Source of the DNA: Streptomyces globisporus
GTDB taxonomy: Bacteria > Actinomycetota > Actinomycetes > Streptomycetales > Streptomycetaceae
Direction: 5' to 3'
NCBI GenBank assembly: GCA_014649555.1
Contig: BMTG01000006.1
Span: forward strand, 248,001-312,000
Length of the DNA stretch: 64,000 nucleotides
Below, piece by piece: positions 32,343 to 40,880 of the stretch; position 1 is the stretch's first letter; each line of letters opens with the position of its first letter. A model generated the notes under the pieces. That model saw only the letters and a list, made by a program, of their open reading frames with translations, made no database searches and was not told the DNA's origin. A program made the translations under genes and the position numbers.

Positions 32343-34373
32343 TCAGGCGGCGACCGTGACTCGGGAGTCGTCGGAGCCCGTGGCCCCCGCCTCCCCGGCC
32401 GCGTCCGGCGCCGCCCGGCGTGCGCCCTTGAGCAGGACGACGAGCGCGGTCGCCACCAGCGTTCCGGCGGCGATGGCGAGCAGGTAGAGGAACGGCTCGC
32501 CGATCAGCGGGACGACGAAGACGCCGCCGTGCGGAGCGCGCAGCGTCGCGCCGAAGGCCATCGACAGCGCGCCGGTGACCGCGCCGCCCGCCATCACGGA
32601 CGGGATGACCCGCAGCGGATCGGCGGCGGCGAACGGGATCGCGCCCTCGGTGATGAACGAGGCCCCCAGCACCCAGGCCGCCCGGCCGTTCTCCCGCTCG
32701 GTCTTCGTGAACAGCTTCTTGCGGACGGTGGTGGCGAGCGCCATCGCCAGCGGCGGGACCATCCCGGCCGCCATGACCGCGGCCATCACCTTCAGGCTGC
32801 CGTCGGTCGGATCGGCGAGACCGCCGACCGCGAAGGCGTACGCCACCTTGTTCAGCGGGCCGCCCATGTCGAAGCACATCATCAGGCCGAGGACGACGCC
32901 GAGGATCACCGCGTTGGAGCCCGACAGGCCGTTCAGCCAGTCCGTGAGCGCGTTCTGGAGCGAGGCGATCGGCTTGCCGACCACGATGAACATCAGGATG
33001 CCCACGACCGCCGACGCGATCAACGGGATCACCAGCACCGGCATGATGCCGCGCAACGTCGCATGGACCGGCACCCGCTGGATCGCCATCACCACCGCCC
33101 CGGCCAGCAGACCGGCGACCAGACCGCCGAGGAACCCGGCGTTCACCGTCAGCGCGATGGAGCCGCCGACGAACCCCGGCACCAGCGCCGGCCGGTCCGC
33201 CATCCCGTACGCGATGTAACCGGCCAGCACCGGCACCAGGAACGCGAAGGCCGCCGAACCGATCTGGTTGAGCAGCGCCGCCCAGCTGTCCGCCTCGCCC
33301 CACACGAAGTGGTCGGCCACCGACTTGGCGCTCGCTATCTCGTAGCCGCCGATGGCGAACGACAGGGCGATCAGCAGACCGCCCGCCGCGACGAACGGCA
33401 CCATGTAGCTCACGCCGGACATCAGATACGTACGGAGCCGGACGCCGAAGTGCGCGTGGTCCGTGCCGGATCGGCCTGCCTCACCGTCGCCGGAGTCCTT
33501 CCCGCCGTCGGCCTCGGACACGGCGGCGATCTCTCCGCGTTCCGCCTTGCGGCGGGCCTCGGCGATGAGTTCGGCGGGCCGGTTGATGCCCGCCTTCACC
33601 CCGACGTCGACCAGGGGCTTGCCGCGGAAGCGGGCCTTCTCCCGGACCTCCACGTCATGCGCCCAGATCACGGCGTCCGCCGCAGCGATGACAGCGGGAT
33701 CCAGCTTCTTGAAGCCGCCCGAGCCCTGGGTCTCCACCGTCACCTCGACGCCCTCGGCGCGGCCCGCCGCGGCCAGGGACTCGGCGGCCATGTAGGTGTG
33801 GGCGATGCCGGTGGGGCAGGAGGTGACGGCGACGATCCGGAAGGGGACGCTCCCGGCCGCTTCGACGGCCTCGGGCTCGGGCCCGGCCTCGGGTTCCGTT
33901 CCCTCTGCCTCGGGGGCGGGCTCCTCCACCGGCTCCTCGCCCCGGATCAGCGCGGCCACCGCCGCCGGGTCCGTCCCGGCGCGCAGGGCTGCGGTGAACT
34001 CCGGGGCCATCAGCCGGCGGGCCAGTCCCGACAGGATGGTGAGGTGATCGTCGTCGGCCCCGGCCGGGGCGGCGATGAGGAAGATCAGGTCGGCGGGACC
34101 GTCGGCCGCACCGAAATCGATGCCCGCCGCGCTGCGCCCGAAGGCCAGCGTCGGGGCGTTCACATGCTCGCTGCGGCAGTGCGGGATGCCGATGCCGCCG
34201 TCGAGGCCGGTCGGCATCTGTGCCTCACGGGCGGCGACGTCGGCCAGGAAGCCGTCGAGATCGGTGACGCGGTGCGCGGCCACCATCCGCTCGGCGAGCG
34301 ACCTCGCGGCGGCGTCCTTCGTTGCGGCGGACAGATCGAGGTCGACCAGTTCCGCGGTGATCAGCTCACTCAT
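32343..34373 (-). CDS. fruA: Fructose-specific PTS enzyme IIABC
   Basis: A 676-residue permease that imports and phosphorylates fructose to fructose 1-phosphate. EIIA is at about 1-145 with phospho-His65 in IGIPHCRS. A Glu/Pro-rich linker follows, then EIIB at about 177-275 with phospho-Cys186 in TSCPTGIAH. EIIC (about 310-650) has eight to ten membrane segments. All three domains are on one chain, as in other actinobacteria. The gene follows fruK after about 120 bases and precedes ptsH, so the operon order is fruR-fruK-fruA-ptsH. Confidence 0.97.
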   Translation of the reverse strand: MSELITAELVDLDLSAATKDAAARSLAERMVAAHRVTDLDGFLADVAAREAQMPTGLDGGIGIPHCRSEHVNAPTLAFGRSAAGIDFGAADGPADLIFLIAAPAGADDDHLTILSGLARRLMAPEFTAALRAGTDPAAVAALIRGEEPVEEPAPEAEGTEPEAGPEPEAVEAAGSVPFRIVAVTSCPTGIAHTYMAAESLAAAGRAEGVEVTVETQGSGGFKKLDPAVIAAADAVIWAHDVEVREKARFRGKPLVDVGVKAGINRPAELIAEARRKAERGEIAAVSEADGGKDSGDGEAGRSGTDHAHFGVRLRTYLMSGVSYMVPFVAAGGLLIALSFAIGGYEIASAKSVADHFVWGEADSWAALLNQIGSAAFAFLVPVLAGYIAYGMADRPALVPGFVGGSIALTVNAGFLGGLVAGLLAGAVVMAIQRVPVHATLRGIMPVLVIPLIASAVVGILMFIVVGKPIASLQNALTDWLNGLSGSNAVILGVVLGLMMCFDMGGPLNKVAYAFAVGGLADPTDGSLKVMAAVMAAGMVPPLAMALATTVRKKLFTKTERENGRAAWVLGASFITEGAIPFAAADPLRVIPSVMAGGAVTGALSMAFGATLRAPHGGVFVVPLIGEPFLYLLAIAAGTLVATALVVLLKGARRAAPDAAGEAGATGSDDSRVTVAA

Positions 34374-34494
34374 CGCGGTGCTCCTTGCTCGGGGACCGCC
34401 GGGGCGGCGGCTCGGGGGGACGGGGCGGAGCTCGCGTACGGGTGGGGTCCGTACGGGAGGTGCGGGGATGGTGGGGGCGTGGGTGGTGCGGGGG

Positions 34495-35442
34495 TCATGG
34501 GGCCGGCTCGCTCAGCGGGCGGTCCAGCGGTACGTCGGAGGTCGTCACGACCGACGGCAGATCGAGGTCGGCCGGGGTGGGCATGAGGCTTCCGGCCAGC
34601 TGCACGGCCGCGGCCCCGTGGGCGACGGCCGAGGCGAGCGCTTCCGGGCCCCGCCCGCCCGCCGCGAGAAAGCCGGCCAGCGAGGCGTCCCCGGCGCCGA
34701 CATTGCTGCGTACGGCGGCCACCGGGGCGGTCGCGAAGTAGGCGCCCGACGCCTCGACCAGCAGCTGTCCGTCCGCGCCCAGACTCGCCAGCACCGACCG
34801 GGCACCACGCTCGCGCAGCTCATCGGCGGCCTTGAGCGCGTCGCCCACCGTGGCCAGTGGACGGCCCACGGCCTCGGCCAGCTCCTGGGCGTTGGGCTTG
34901 ATCACGTCGGGCTCCTCGGCGAGCGCGGCGGTGAGCGCCGCACCCGAAGTGTCCAGCGCGATCCGGGCACCGGCGCGGTGACTCCGCTCGACCAGCTCCG
35001 CGTACCACCGCGGCGGCAGTCCGCGCGGCAGGCTCCCGCAGCAGGCGATCCAGTCGGCGGCGGCGGAGCGGACCCGTACCGCTTCGAGGACGTCCTCCGC
35101 CTCGGCCGGACTCAGTTCGGGGCCCGCCGCGTTGACCTTGGTGAGGGTGCCGTCGGCTTCGACGAGGGTGACGTTGATCCGGGTGTTCCCGCCGATCGGC
35201 ACCCCGGCCGCCTCGATGCCCAGGTCGCCGAGGAGCCGGGTGAGCAGGGCGCCCTCCGGACCGCCCATCGGGGCGACGGCGACGGTGCGGTGCCCGGCCG
35301 CCGCGACCGCGCGGGAGACGTTGACGCCCTTGCCGCCCGGGTCGACGCGGTCCGCCGTGGCGCGCAGGACGCTGCCGCGCGTGAGGCCGGGCAGCTCGTA
35401 GGTCCGGTCCAGGCTGGGGTTGGGGGTGACGGTGAGGATCAT
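34495..35442 (-). CDS. fruK: 1-phosphofructokinase
   Basis: A 315-residue PfkB-family sugar kinase. It starts MILTVTPNPSLDRTY, typical of FruK, with GGKGVNVSRA near residue 36 and the catalytic GAGDASLAGF near 251-260 (Asp as base). It converts fructose 1-phosphate to fructose 1,6-bisphosphate in the cytosol. The start overlaps the fruR stop by 4 bases, so the two are translationally coupled. Confidence 0.96.
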   Translation of the reverse strand: MILTVTPNPSLDRTYELPGLTRGSVLRATADRVDPGGKGVNVSRAVAAAGHRTVAVAPMGGPEGALLTRLLGDLGIEAAGVPIGGNTRINVTLVEADGTLTKVNAAGPELSPAEAEDVLEAVRVRSAAADWIACCGSLPRGLPPRWYAELVERSHRAGARIALDTSGAALTAALAEEPDVIKPNAQELAEAVGRPLATVGDALKAADELRERGARSVLASLGADGQLLVEASGAYFATAPVAAVRSNVGAGDASLAGFLAAGGRGPEALASAVAHGAAAVQLAGSLMPTPADLDLPSVVTTSDVPLDRPLSEPAP

Positions 35443-36200
35443 GCGCGTACTACTCCCGTGCCCCGGCTCTCGATGGAGCGGGCGTCGTCGGGGCTGAGGC
35501 CCGTGTCGGTGATGAGCAGGTCCACATCGGTCAGGTCGCCGAAGCGGGCGAAGTGCTCCTGTCCGAACTTGCCGGAATCGGCGAGCAGGACGACCCTGCG
35601 GGCCGCCTTGATCACGGCCCGCTTCACCGCGGCCTCGGCGAGGTCGGGCGTGGTCAGACCGCGGTCGGGACAGAAGCCGTTGGTGGCGAGGAAGACCACG
35701 TCGGCGTTGATCTCGGCGTACGAACCCAGCGCCCAGGCGTCGACCGCCGCGCGCGTACGGTGCCGGACCCGGCCGCCCACCAGATGCAGCGCGATGCCCG
35801 GGTGGTCGGCGAGCCGGGCGGCCACCGGCAGCGCGTGCGTCACGACGGTCAGCGCCGCGTCGACCGGTACGGCAGCGGCGAGCCGCGCCGTGGTGGTCCC
35901 GGCGTCGACGATCACATTGCCGTCGGCGGGCAGTTCGGCGAGGGCGGCCTGTGCGATGCGGTCCTTCTCGTCGGCGGAGAGGGCGTCGCGCTCGGCGAGG
36001 TCGGGCTCGAAGTCCAGCCGCCCCAACGGGATCGCCCCGCCGTGCACCCGGCGCAGCAGCCCCGCCCGGTCCAGGGCCTTGAGATCCCGCCGGACGGTCT
36101 CGGCCGTCACCTGGAACTCCTCGGCCAGGGACAGCACGTCGACCCGGCCGCTCTCCTGGGCGAGGCGGAGGATCTCCTGCTGACGCTCCGGTGCGTACAT
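35439..36200 (-). CDS. fruR: DeoR-family repressor of the fructose operon
   Basis: A 253-residue DeoR-type regulator. The winged helix-turn-helix is at about 1-58 (QEILRLAQESGRVDVLSLAE, ETVRRDLKALDRAGLLRRVHGG). The sugar-phosphate sensing domain follows, with NVIVDAGTTTARLA and LLADSGKFGQEHFA. It probably responds to fructose 1-phosphate. ATG 36200 (MYAPERQQ) is preferred because DeoR proteins normally start just before this motif; an ATG at 36221 is an alternative. It is first in the fruR-fruK-fruA operon. Confidence 0.9.
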   Translation of the reverse strand: MYAPERQQEILRLAQESGRVDVLSLAEEFQVTAETVRRDLKALDRAGLLRRVHGGAIPLGRLDFEPDLAERDALSADEKDRIAQAALAELPADGNVIVDAGTTTARLAAAVPVDAALTVVTHALPVAARLADHPGIALHLVGGRVRHRTRAAVDAWALGSYAEINADVVFLATNGFCPDRGLTTPDLAEAAVKRAVIKAARRVVLLADSGKFGQEHFARFGDLTDVDLLITDTGLSPDDARSIESRGTGVVRA

Positions 36201-36240
36201 GTGGTTTCGTTTCCGTTTCATGCCCGAGTCTGTGGTTTCG
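36201..36240. promoter_or_regulatory. Candidate FruR operator: direct repeats three helical turns apart
   Basis: GTGGTTTCG occurs at 36201-36209 and again at 36232-36240, 31 bp apart, with further TTTCGTTTCC and GTTTC copies between. The cluster abuts the fruR start and precedes the whole operon, fitting autoregulation. Confidence 0.5.
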
Positions 36241-36344
36241 CGCTCAGGTTACGTCCGGGGTGCGGGAATGTAAACACATTCGGGCGAGGTGTGGGCATGA
36301 ACGGACGCGGCAGACAACACCTGCCGGGGGTGTGGGCGCACGAG

Positions 36345-36381
36345 CGGGCGGGGCGCACCGTCCACCGGTGCGCCCCGCCCG
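36345..36381 (-). terminator. 16-bp perfect hairpin terminator
   Basis: Arms 36345-36360 and 36366-36381 are exactly complementary around a 5-base loop (TCCAC). It lies just past the stop of the small leftward gene at 36392 and should end that transcript before fruR. Confidence 0.8.
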
Positions 36382-36391
36382 ACGGGTCCGG

Positions 36392-36649
36392 TCAGCGCGT
36401 GCCCGGCGCGTCCTCGCTCAGAGGGCGGGCCAGCAGGGGAGCGCCGGGGACCTGGTGGCCGCCGCTGGCGAGCATGCGGACCTCTCCCCGGTCGCTGATC
36501 TCGGCGCGGACGATCCCCGTCTCGTCCTCGTACACCGGGAACCCACCGGCCCCCAGCCGGTCGGTCAGCCGGACGGAGACCACGTCGTCCGCGGCGCCGG
36601 ACATCTGGAAGATCAGCTCGTAACGCTCGGTGTGCACCATCTGATTCAT
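36392..36649 (-). CDS. Small actinobacterial protein (DUF6296-like)
   Basis: An 85-residue protein. The middle reads GAGGFPVYEDETGIVRAEISDRGEVRMLASGG, which I associate with DUF6296, a Streptomyces family of unknown function. ATG 36649 is chosen because GGGAGAA lies about 5 bases before it; the longer frame upstream is not conserved. It is soluble, with no cysteine. It is ended by a strong hairpin and divergent from the PepSY lipoprotein gene. Confidence 0.7.
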   Translation of the reverse strand: MNQMVHTERYELIFQMSGAADDVVSVRLTDRLGAGGFPVYEDETGIVRAEISDRGEVRMLASGGHQVPGAPLLARPLSEDAPGTR

Positions 36650-36818
36650 GACGTTCTCCCGGCCGTGCGCGGAGAATACGGCTCTGCCGCCATTGTTTCG
36701 CACCCCGGCGTCGACCGCCCGGGGAGCGACGGCCAACGGGCGGAGCCGCCCGGTCGATCGGGTGACTCCGCCCGGTAGGACAACATGACGGAAGGCCCGG
36801 AGGGCTAGGCATGCGTGC

Positions 36819-37628
36819 ATGAGACTTGAGCCTCGACGAATGAACAGTGCCTCCTCCCGTTCCCGCACTCTCAAGGCGGTCGGAGCCCTCTCCCTGGCCG
36901 CGGCCACGGCCCTCCTGATGACCGGCTGCGGTCAGAGCTCGGACAGCGCCAGCAGCGCGGCCACCTCCGAGGCGGCCAAGGTCGTCCCGCAGAAGCAGAC
37001 GACGTCGCCGTCGGCCACCGCCCAGCTGACCGAGGACCAGCAGGAACGCAAGACGGTGCTCGACGCCACGAAGGTCACCTTCGACGACGCGGCCACCACC
37101 GCCACCGGCGAGGTCGCCGGGAGCAAGCTCGTCGAACTGGACCTCGAGGGTGTGGACGACGAAGACAACCAGAGCCCCAGCCCGACCGCGACCGGCAGCC
37201 CCACGGGATCGCCCAGCCCGACCGGCTCCCCGAGCCCGACCGGAACCGGCAGCCCGAGCGCGAGCCCGGGTGCCGACGGTCCGGTCTGGGCCGCGGAGGT
37301 CGCGGAGAAGGACGGCACGATCCACACCGTCCGGATCAACGCGGTCGACGGCAAGGTGATCGAGGCCCGGGTCGACGCGGACCAGGACGCGGACGACAAG
37401 AAGCAGACGGCCGACTGGCTGGCCCAGGCCACCCAGACCCCGCAGCAGGCGGCCAAGGTCGCCACCGAGAAGAAGAAGGGGACGGTCACCTCCGTCAGCC
37501 TGGACGACAACGACGGCAAGGGCGTCATCTGGCAGGTCGACGTGGTCGGTTCCGACTGGAAGAAGACGACCTTCGACGTGGACGCCAAGAACGACACCAT
37601 CGTCCGCGAGGAGACCGACGAGGACTGA
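36819..37628 (+). CDS. PepSY-domain lipoprotein with Ser-Pro-Thr insert
   Basis: A 269-residue lipoprotein. A signal peptide with lipobox LMTGC ends near residue 37, so it should be anchored on the outside of the membrane. Two PepSY-like segments are visible: about 75-190 (RKTVLDATKVTFDDAAT... VWAAEVAEKDGTIHTVRINAVDGKVIEARVD) and 195-265 (TQTPQQAAKVATEKKKG...). A run of SPSPTGSP-type repeats of about 40 residues splits the first PepSY domain between its helix and its sheet. PepSY domains often inhibit or modulate extracellular proteins. Start: ATG 36819 or, seven codons later, 36840. Confidence 0.82.
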   Translation: MRLEPRRMNSASSRSRTLKAVGALSLAAATALLMTGCGQSSDSASSAATSEAAKVVPQKQTTSPSATAQLTEDQQERKTVLDATKVTFDDAATTATGEVAGSKLVELDLEGVDDEDNQSPSPTATGSPTGSPSPTGSPSPTGTGSPSASPGADGPVWAAEVAEKDGTIHTVRINAVDGKVIEARVDADQDADDKKQTADWLAQATQTPQQAAKVATEKKKGTVTSVSLDDNDGKGVIWQVDVVGSDWKKTTFDVDAKNDTIVREETDED

Positions 37629-37649
37629 CCGCCTCACCACCCGACCCGC

Positions 37650-37683
37650 GAAGGGGTACGCCGGACACCCGGCGTACCCCTTC
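37650..37683 (+). terminator. 15-bp perfect hairpin terminator with T-rich tail
   Basis: Arms at 37650-37664 and 37669-37683 (GAAGGGGTACGCCGG and its complement) surround a 4-base loop (ACAC). A T-rich tail (CTTCTTG) follows. It ends the PepSY lipoprotein transcript. Confidence 0.85.
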
Positions 37684-37808
37684 CTTCTTGCCCGCGCCGC
37701 CTTGTCGTGCGAATTTGCCGGAATGGCAACGTTGATCGCGTCAGGCGGGCGCCGCGCCTCATGATCGCCGGGTACCCGCGTCCGTCCGCGAGCCGAGGAG
37801 AAACGCCC

Positions 37809-38819
37809 ATGCAGCCCGACCCGTCCGCCGCACCGCGTCACCGAACCGTCGAAGCCCCGGCCGGACGCCTGCACCTGGTCGAGCAGGGCTCCGGCCCGCT
37901 CGTCCTGCTGGTGCACGGCTTTCCCGAGTCCTGGTACTCCTGGCGGCACCAGCTCCCCGCTCTCGCCTCGGCCGGCTACCGGGCGGTGGCGATCGACGTG
38001 CGCGGCTACGGCCGCTCCTCCAAGCCGGCCGAGACCGACGCCTACCGGATGCTGGACCTCGTGGCGGACAACGTCGCCGTCGTGCGCGCCCTCGGCGAGG
38101 AGAGCGCGGTGATCGTCGGCCACGACTGGGGTTCCAACATCGCCTCCGCCTCCGCCCTGCTCCACCCCGAGGTCTTCACCGCGGTGGCCCTGCTGAGCGT
38201 CCCCTACGCGCCGCCCGGAGGCCCCCGCCCCACCGATGTCTTCGGCCGGATCGGCGGTCCTGAGGAGGAGTTCTACGTCTCCTACTTCCAGGAGCCCGGC
38301 CGCGCGGAGGCGGAGATCGAGCCCGACGTCCGGGGCTGGCTCGCGGGCTTCTACGCAGCCCTGTCCGCCGACACCATGCCCGCCCGGAACGATCCCGACC
38401 CGCACTTCGTCGCCCGTGGCGGCGGCCGGCTGCGCGACCGCTTCCCCACCCAGGCGCTTCCGGCCTGGCTGAGCGAGGACGACCTCGACGTCTACGCCGG
38501 GGAGTTCGAGCGCACGGGAATCACCGGAGCGCTGAACCGCTACCGCGCCATGGACCGGGACTGGGAAGACCTCGCCCCGTACCGCGGAGCCCCGGTCACG
38601 CAGCCGTCCCTGTTCATCGGCGGCACCCTGGACGCCTCCACCACCTGGATGTCGGAGGCCATCGACGCCTACCCCACCACCCTGCCCGGCCTGGCGGCCT
38701 CCCACCTCCTGGACGGCTGCGGCCACTGGATCCAGCAGGAGCGCCCCGACGAGGTCAACCGCCTGCTGACCGACTGGCTCGCCACCCTCCAGGGCTCAGC
38801 CGGACGGGGCTGCCGATGA
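37809..38819 (+). CDS. Alpha/beta hydrolase, epoxide hydrolase-like
   Basis: A 336-residue hydrolase. The oxyanion motif LVHGFPESWYSWRHQ is near residues 33-47. The nucleophile is Asp in VGHDWGS and the catalytic His is in GCGHWIQQE near the end. An Asp nucleophile with an HGFPE motif fits soluble epoxide hydrolases (EphA type), and a cap domain with tyrosines fills the middle. It would open epoxides to diols in the cytosol. The start is ATG 37809, with GAGGAGAAA upstream. It stands alone; a physiological substrate cannot be named. Confidence 0.88.
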   Translation: MQPDPSAAPRHRTVEAPAGRLHLVEQGSGPLVLLVHGFPESWYSWRHQLPALASAGYRAVAIDVRGYGRSSKPAETDAYRMLDLVADNVAVVRALGEESAVIVGHDWGSNIASASALLHPEVFTAVALLSVPYAPPGGPRPTDVFGRIGGPEEEFYVSYFQEPGRAEAEIEPDVRGWLAGFYAALSADTMPARNDPDPHFVARGGGRLRDRFPTQALPAWLSEDDLDVYAGEFERTGITGALNRYRAMDRDWEDLAPYRGAPVTQPSLFIGGTLDASTTWMSEAIDAYPTTLPGLAASHLLDGCGHWIQQERPDEVNRLLTDWLATLQGSAGRGCR

Positions 38820-38832
38820 ACGGAAGCCTGTT

Positions 38833-40077
38833 CTAGTACCCGCCGCCCGGCTTCCGGCGGTCGAGCAGCCGGCAGACGAAGTCCTCCTGGAGCTTGCGGA
38901 GGGTGGCCAGCAGCCGCGGGTTCGTCGCACTGTTCACCTGGGAGGTGAGGGAAACGGTCAGGGACCGCTTGCCGTCCTTGGTCGCCGCGGCCAGCTGCGT
39001 GTAGCCGGGGAAGTTGCCGGTGTGGCCGTACACGGTGCCGCAGCGCGTCGTGTACGAGAAGACGGCGAGACCGGCCTTGTTACGCCCGGGACCGGCGGGT
39101 TCGGAGCTGCCCGTCACGAACGACAACTGCTGTGTGCGGACCGCCGGGCCGAGCCCCAGCCCGCCGGCGTAACCCCGGATGAAGGCCCCCAGGTCCCGGG
39201 GCGTGGAGACGATACCGCCCGACGCCCACACACCCGAGGCGCTGAGCACCGTGCTGACGTCCTCCGGCGCGCCCGGCTCGTCCACCGCGTAGCCGTGCAG
39301 ATAGGGCGTGGGCAGCCGGTAGCCCTGCGGGAGGCTGGTGTCGCGCAGGCCGAGCGGCCGGTAGACGAGGTCGGCGAGGAGCTTCTCGTACCGCTGACCC
39401 GTCACCGCCTCGGCCATCAGCGCCACGGCGATGTTGTCGGAGTTGGAGTAGCGGTACGCGGACCCGGGCCGGAACCGCAGCCGGTCCCCGGCGACGTAGT
39501 CCAGCAGCCGGCGGGAGTCGAAGTGCCTGCGGGGATCGGCCGTCAGCTCGGCGATGAACGTCGGGTCCTCGGTGTAGTCGGGGAGCCCACTGGTGTGGTT
39601 CAGGAGCTGGCGGAGCGTCACCCGGTGCCAGGCGGCGGGCAGCCGGGGCAGCCGCCGGCCGATGGTGTCGTCGAGACCGAGCGCGCCCCGCTGGGTCAGT
39701 TGCAGGGCGACCGAGCCGCTGAAGGCCTTCGCCGTGCTGGCGATCCGCATGTGGTCGGTGGTCCGGGGCTGACGCCCGGTGCCGAGCTGCGACGTACCCG
39801 CCCGGTACACCTCGCTCCGGCCGTCGGCCGTGAGGACGGCGATGGCGCCGGGCGGCCCGCCCGGGGTGTCCACGAGCGCCTGGAGCCCGCGTCGCAACGC
39901 GGGGTCGGCCGGTCCGTGCGGGCCACCGCCCCCGTCCGGGCCGCTGTCACCGCCCGCGTGGGCCGGGCAGCTCATCAGCCCGGCGAGCGATGCGGCGGCA
40001 AGGGCGGCGACAACGGCGCTCCGACGCCGGGGCCGGGGGCGGGGGAGCGGGGCGTCCGGATGGGAACGTGCGGGCAC
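38833..40077 (-). CDS. Secreted serine D,D-carboxypeptidase/beta-lactamase-family enzyme
   Basis: A 414-residue exported protein. A basic N-terminus and a signal helix end near AHAGG. The class C-type catalytic domain shows SxxK (IASTAKAF), the second motif YSN (YRYSNSDN) and a late HTG (GHTGNFPGY). These motifs fit the R61-type D-alanyl-D-alanine carboxypeptidases of Streptomyces and their esterase relatives. The GTG at 40077 is supported by AGGAGG 5 bases upstream; the open frame before it is not conserved. The tail contains two cysteines. Confidence 0.9.
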   Translation of the reverse strand: MPARSHPDAPLPRPRPRRRSAVVAALAAASLAGLMSCPAHAGGDSGPDGGGGPHGPADPALRRGLQALVDTPGGPPGAIAVLTADGRSEVYRAGTSQLGTGRQPRTTDHMRIASTAKAFSGSVALQLTQRGALGLDDTIGRRLPRLPAAWHRVTLRQLLNHTSGLPDYTEDPTFIAELTADPRRHFDSRRLLDYVAGDRLRFRPGSAYRYSNSDNIAVALMAEAVTGQRYEKLLADLVYRPLGLRDTSLPQGYRLPTPYLHGYAVDEPGAPEDVSTVLSASGVWASGGIVSTPRDLGAFIRGYAGGLGLGPAVRTQQLSFVTGSSEPAGPGRNKAGLAVFSYTTRCGTVYGHTGNFPGYTQLAAATKDGKRSLTVSLTSQVNSATNPRLLATLRKLQEDFVCRLLDRRKPGGGY

Positions 40078-40282
40078 GGGGGCCTCCTGAAGGCGGTGGG
40101 CGAAGGGCGGGGCGGAGATGGTTGGTCCGCTCCCGCGAGCCCCAGCATCGGGCGGCCGGACCGTGCTTGCCCCCGAGGTGGACCATCCGGGCGACCACCG
40201 CCACACCCCCGGCCTCAGGCCACGCGCCCGGCCCTGCCCGCTCTGCCCTCGCTCCTCGCCGCCGCGCTCCCCGGCGCGGCGG

Positions 40283-40786
40283 TCAGTGGGCCGGGGGAGC
40301 GCCCGCGCTCAGATCCAGGACGTACCGCCGCCCGGGGCGGTCGCCGAACATGACGTCCTCCAGCGGCTCGAACCCCGTACGCGCCAGCACCGCGCGGGAG
40401 CCCGTGTTGTCCAGCGTCGTCTCGGCGCGCAGCGAGGTGAGCCCGTACTCCTCGACCGCCAGCACACAGATCCGCTGGACCGCCCAGGTGGCCAGCCCCT
40501 GGCCCGCGGCCTTCTCCGCTATCCGGTACCCCAGCTCGGCCGAACCGTCCCGCACCTCGACGAGGTTGATCCGGCCGAGGACGCCGCCGTCGCCGTCCAC
40601 GATGAGGTGGAGGTGGTGCAGCCCCGCGTCCTGCTCGGCGAGCAGGGCGCGATGGCGTTCGGCGAACTCGGCGAAATAGGCGTCACCCCGGTCGGTGATG
40701 GACGCGGCGAAGTAGGTCCGGTTCTCCCGCTCGAAGGCGAGCAGAGCCTCGGCATGGTCGGGGCGGAGTCGGCTGATCGACGTCAT
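40283..40786 (-). CDS. GNAT-family N-acetyltransferase (RimJ/RimL type)
   Basis: A 167-residue acetyltransferase. The acetyl-CoA motif A region reads AELGYRIAEKAAGQGLATWAVQRIC, followed by LTSLRAETTLDNTGSRAVLARTGFEPL, typical of the RimJ/RimL branch. The usual Q/RxxGxG/A loop is AGQGLA. The acceptor is unknown. ATG 40786 (MTSISRLRP) is preferred to a longer, non-conserved extension. It is downstream of the STAND ATPase gene on the same strand, 94 bases apart. Confidence 0.88.
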   Translation of the reverse strand: MTSISRLRPDHAEALLAFERENRTYFAASITDRGDAYFAEFAERHRALLAEQDAGLHHLHLIVDGDGGVLGRINLVEVRDGSAELGYRIAEKAAGQGLATWAVQRICVLAVEEYGLTSLRAETTLDNTGSRAVLARTGFEPLEDVMFGDRPGRRYVLDLSAGAPPAH

Positions 40787-40880
40787 ACCCGGGATGCTAA
40801 GCCCACCCTCCCCGGGGGTGTCTCCCCGATTCACGGGCCGGGGCCTGGCGGACTGTCCGACCGGAACGGCCGGCCAGGCC

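Noticed and set aside
36249-38726. An 825-residue open frame spanning three genes on the other strand
   Set aside because: It crosses two gene boundaries, a perfect terminator hairpin and several clear coding regions, and has no recognisable domain.
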